Source of the DNA: Halobacillus dabanensis
GTDB lineage: Bacteria; Bacillota; Bacilli; Bacillales; Halobacillaceae
NCBI RefSeq assembly: GCF_900114165.1
Contig: NZ_FOSB01000002.1
Span: forward strand, 496,001 to 560,000
DNA length: 64,000 nt
Direction: 5' to 3'
The translations under genes were made by a program, and so were the position numbers. Of this stretch, positions 63,289 to 64,000 are shown in pieces. The notes under the pieces are model-generated. The model searched no databases, had not been told where the DNA came from, and saw only the letters and a program-made list of their open reading frames with translations. Position 1 is the stretch's first letter. The number at the start of each line of letters is the position of its first letter.

Positions 63289-63474
63289 ATGAAAAAATTC
63301 ATGATCATGACCGGTTTCATTTTCGTATTACTAGGCAGTACCGCTTCCGTCGTTGCTGCAGATGCTGTTCATAACAGTCAAAACGGAATAGGAAATAGCG
63401 AAGTTGCACAAAAGGATCACCCCACACCACCTGAAGTCAATCCGCATGGGGATGAACTTCCTCCAAGCAATTAA
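63289..63474 (+). CDS. Small secreted propeptide, candidate signal peptide of the RRNPP pair
   Basis: This 61-residue protein has a Sec signal (residues 1-23, cleavage likely after VVA) and a short polar remainder ending in PHGDELPPSN. It starts at ATG 63289 after GAGGGGG, 30 bp past the regulator; an ATG at 63274 overlaps that site. In PlcR/PapR and NprR/NprX the active signal is a 5-7 residue piece at or near the C-terminus, and the end here (DELPPSN) has that acidic-plus-proline character. It could equally be a small secreted protein of another kind. Confidence 0.78.
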   Translation: MKKFMIMTGFIFVLLGSTASVVAADAVHNSQNGIGNSEVAQKDHPTPPEVNPHGDELPPSN

Positions 63475-63524
63475 TACTTAACTGTCTCTCTTCAGAAGGC
63501 AGCCGTATAAGTAATCAATCCATA

Positions 63525-63563
63525 AAAAGCGAACCATCCTACTCTTTAGGTGGTTCGCTTTTC
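63525..63563 (+). terminator. Terminator of the regulator-propeptide operon
   Basis: AAAAGCGAACCA (63525-63536) pairs perfectly with TGGTTCGCTTTT (63551-63562). The loop carries TCCTAC and AGG words reminiscent of the second dispersed element. Confidence 0.9.
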
Positions 63564-63596
63564 TATTCATAAGCTAAGTGGTGTTCGTCCACACCA

Positions 63597-63640
63597 TCCT
63601 TTAGCACGCTGACACAACGGGCGTCAAACACCAAAAGACG
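63597..63640 (+). repeat. Short dispersed repeat, copy 8
   Basis: TCCTTTAGCACGCTGACACA then ACGGGCGTCAAACACCAAAA. A diverged copy before the riboswitch. Confidence 0.6.
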
Positions 63641-63735
63641 AACAATACAAACGAATAATATAAAAATGTTCACATTAACCCTTGTGTAGGAATCTAGTGT
63701 TTGCTATAGTAGCACCGTACCCAATTACATATCGT

Positions 63736-63806
63736 ACTCGTATATTCTCAGTAATAAGGTCTGAGCGTCTCTACCTGGTTCCCAATAAAAGAACTAGACT
63801 ACGAGT
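63736..63806 (+). ncRNA. Guanine (purine-class) riboswitch aptamer
   Basis: P1 is formed by ACTCGTA (63736-63742) and TACGAGT (63800-63806). P2 is CTCAG/CTGAG, P3 is TGGTTC/GAACTA, and the conserved core GTCTCTACC is present. The loops hold AATAAGGT and CCCAATAAA, able to form the G-C loop-loop contact. The specificity base in GACTAC is C, which pairs with guanine, not U as in adenine switches. It controls the gene starting at 63975 through the overlapping terminator. Confidence 0.93.
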
Positions 63807-63875
63807 TGAAGCCATACAGTTGTGCACACGTGCAGCTATTTTTAGCCTTGCCGCTGAACCGAGCTTCGACTTTTT

Positions 63876-63917
63876 GTAGTCTAAAAGGTAGAACATCTAC
63901 TTTTTAGGCTTTTTTAT
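63876..63917 (+). terminator. Riboswitch expression platform: terminator/antiterminator
   Basis: CTAAAAGGTAGA (63881-63892) pairs with TCTACTTTTTAG (63896-63907), followed by GCTTTTTTATT. GTAGTCTA (63876-63883) can instead pair with TAGACTAC (63795-63802), the 3' strand of P1, so guanine binding frees the terminator: an OFF switch. Confidence 0.9.
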
Positions 63918-63974
63918 TACTCGAAAAACGACGTATTGATAGTAATTGCAAACTACATCAAGGGAGCGTTACAC

Positions 63975-64000
63975 ATGAAAAACATTCGCAGCATCACATT
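63975..64000 (+). CDS. 5' end of a guanine-riboswitch-controlled gene (truncated)
   Basis: ATG at 63975 after AAGGGAG opens a frame of eight codons (MKNIRSIT) to the window edge. Genes behind guanine riboswitches in Bacillaceae are usually purine permeases (pbuG, pbuX, pbuO) or xpt and pur genes. The start is compatible with a xanthine/uracil permease-type protein, but eight residues cannot prove it. Confidence 0.7.

Noticed and set aside
54821-63563. A CRISPR-like array from the recurrent short repeats
   Set aside because: Copies are kilobases apart, degenerate and without regular spacers or cas genes.
63682-63879. 65-codon plus-strand frame
   Set aside because: It lies over the guanine riboswitch aptamer; the conserved RNA structure explains the sequence.

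Overview
The window looks like the chromosome of a low-GC Gram-positive of the Bacillaceae, possibly a halophile or marine genus related to Halobacillus or Virgibacillus (genus not provable here). The signs are strong AAGGAGG-type ribosome sites with some GTG and TTG starts, catabolite-responsive (cre) and CodY-like boxes, a guanine riboswitch, U-rich intrinsic terminators, and families typical of Bacillus (FrlR/FrlO, GabR, DeoR, PadR, NprR-like regulators). There is no rRNA, tRNA or CRISPR array, and no intact insertion sequence.

1-15.7 kb: three sugar modules with the same layout, each a minus-strand operon next to a plus-strand DeoR-family repressor; the three repressors are paralogues. 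Module 1: RpiB-like isomerase, GlpX phosphatase, transaldolase, and the start of one more gene. Module 2: two close paralogues of a TIM-barrel protein, a third TIM-barrel protein, a 3-hydroxyacyl-CoA-dehydrogenase-like enzyme, a GntP permease and a D-2-hydroxyacid dehydrogenase. Module 3: DhaK, DhaL and a triosephosphate-isomerase-like protein with an altered phosphate loop. Modules 2 and 3 share a nearly identical promoter and a perfect cre just downstream. Together they suggest import of a sugar acid, oxidation and decarboxylation to a tetrulose, phosphorylation by DhaKL, isomerisation by the TIM-like and RpiB-like enzymes to erythrose 4-phosphate, and disposal through transaldolase and GlpX.

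16-31 kb: mostly housekeeping and accessory genes: LysR regulator, thioesterase, Zn alcohol dehydrogenase, FAH-family hydrolase, UbiA prenyltransferase, two zinc-ribbon membrane proteins (one TcaA-like), CheX plus a chemoreceptor, a PadR-controlled FtsX-type ABC exporter, and a YesL-like protein.

31-40 kb: a fructosamine (Amadori product) locus. An epimerase (FrlC), kinase (FrlD) and two SIS-domain deglycases (FrlB type) face a binding protein and two permeases (FrlO, FrlN, FrlM) and a GntR/UTRA regulator. A repeated ATAAT(A/G)TTAT motif is the candidate operator, and a CodY-like box lies by the deglycase promoter.

40-54 kb: a GABA-type cluster (APC permease, carbon-nitrogen hydrolase, GabR, GabT, GabD), then a minus-strand set with a CoA-transferase, HMG-CoA lyase, sodium symporter and small partner, MFS permease and flavin reductase, facing a GntR/FCD regulator across a palindrome-rich spacer.

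54-64 kb: pyroglutamyl peptidase, a DUF3221-like lipoprotein and a VanW protein, then the most unusual locus. A secreted 112-residue Gly/Ala-rich peptide precedes a DUF5819-like protein, an HTTM membrane protein, a DCC thiol-redox protein and a membrane-anchored transglutaminase. Divergent to it lie an NprR/PlcR-like HTH-TPR regulator and a small secreted propeptide. This resembles a quorum-controlled, SDP-like peptide toxin or modified-peptide system. The window ends in a guanine riboswitch ahead of a gene of which eight codons are visible.

At least eight copies of a degenerate short repeat carrying GTCAGGCACC lie in intergenic DNA, all on the plus strand.
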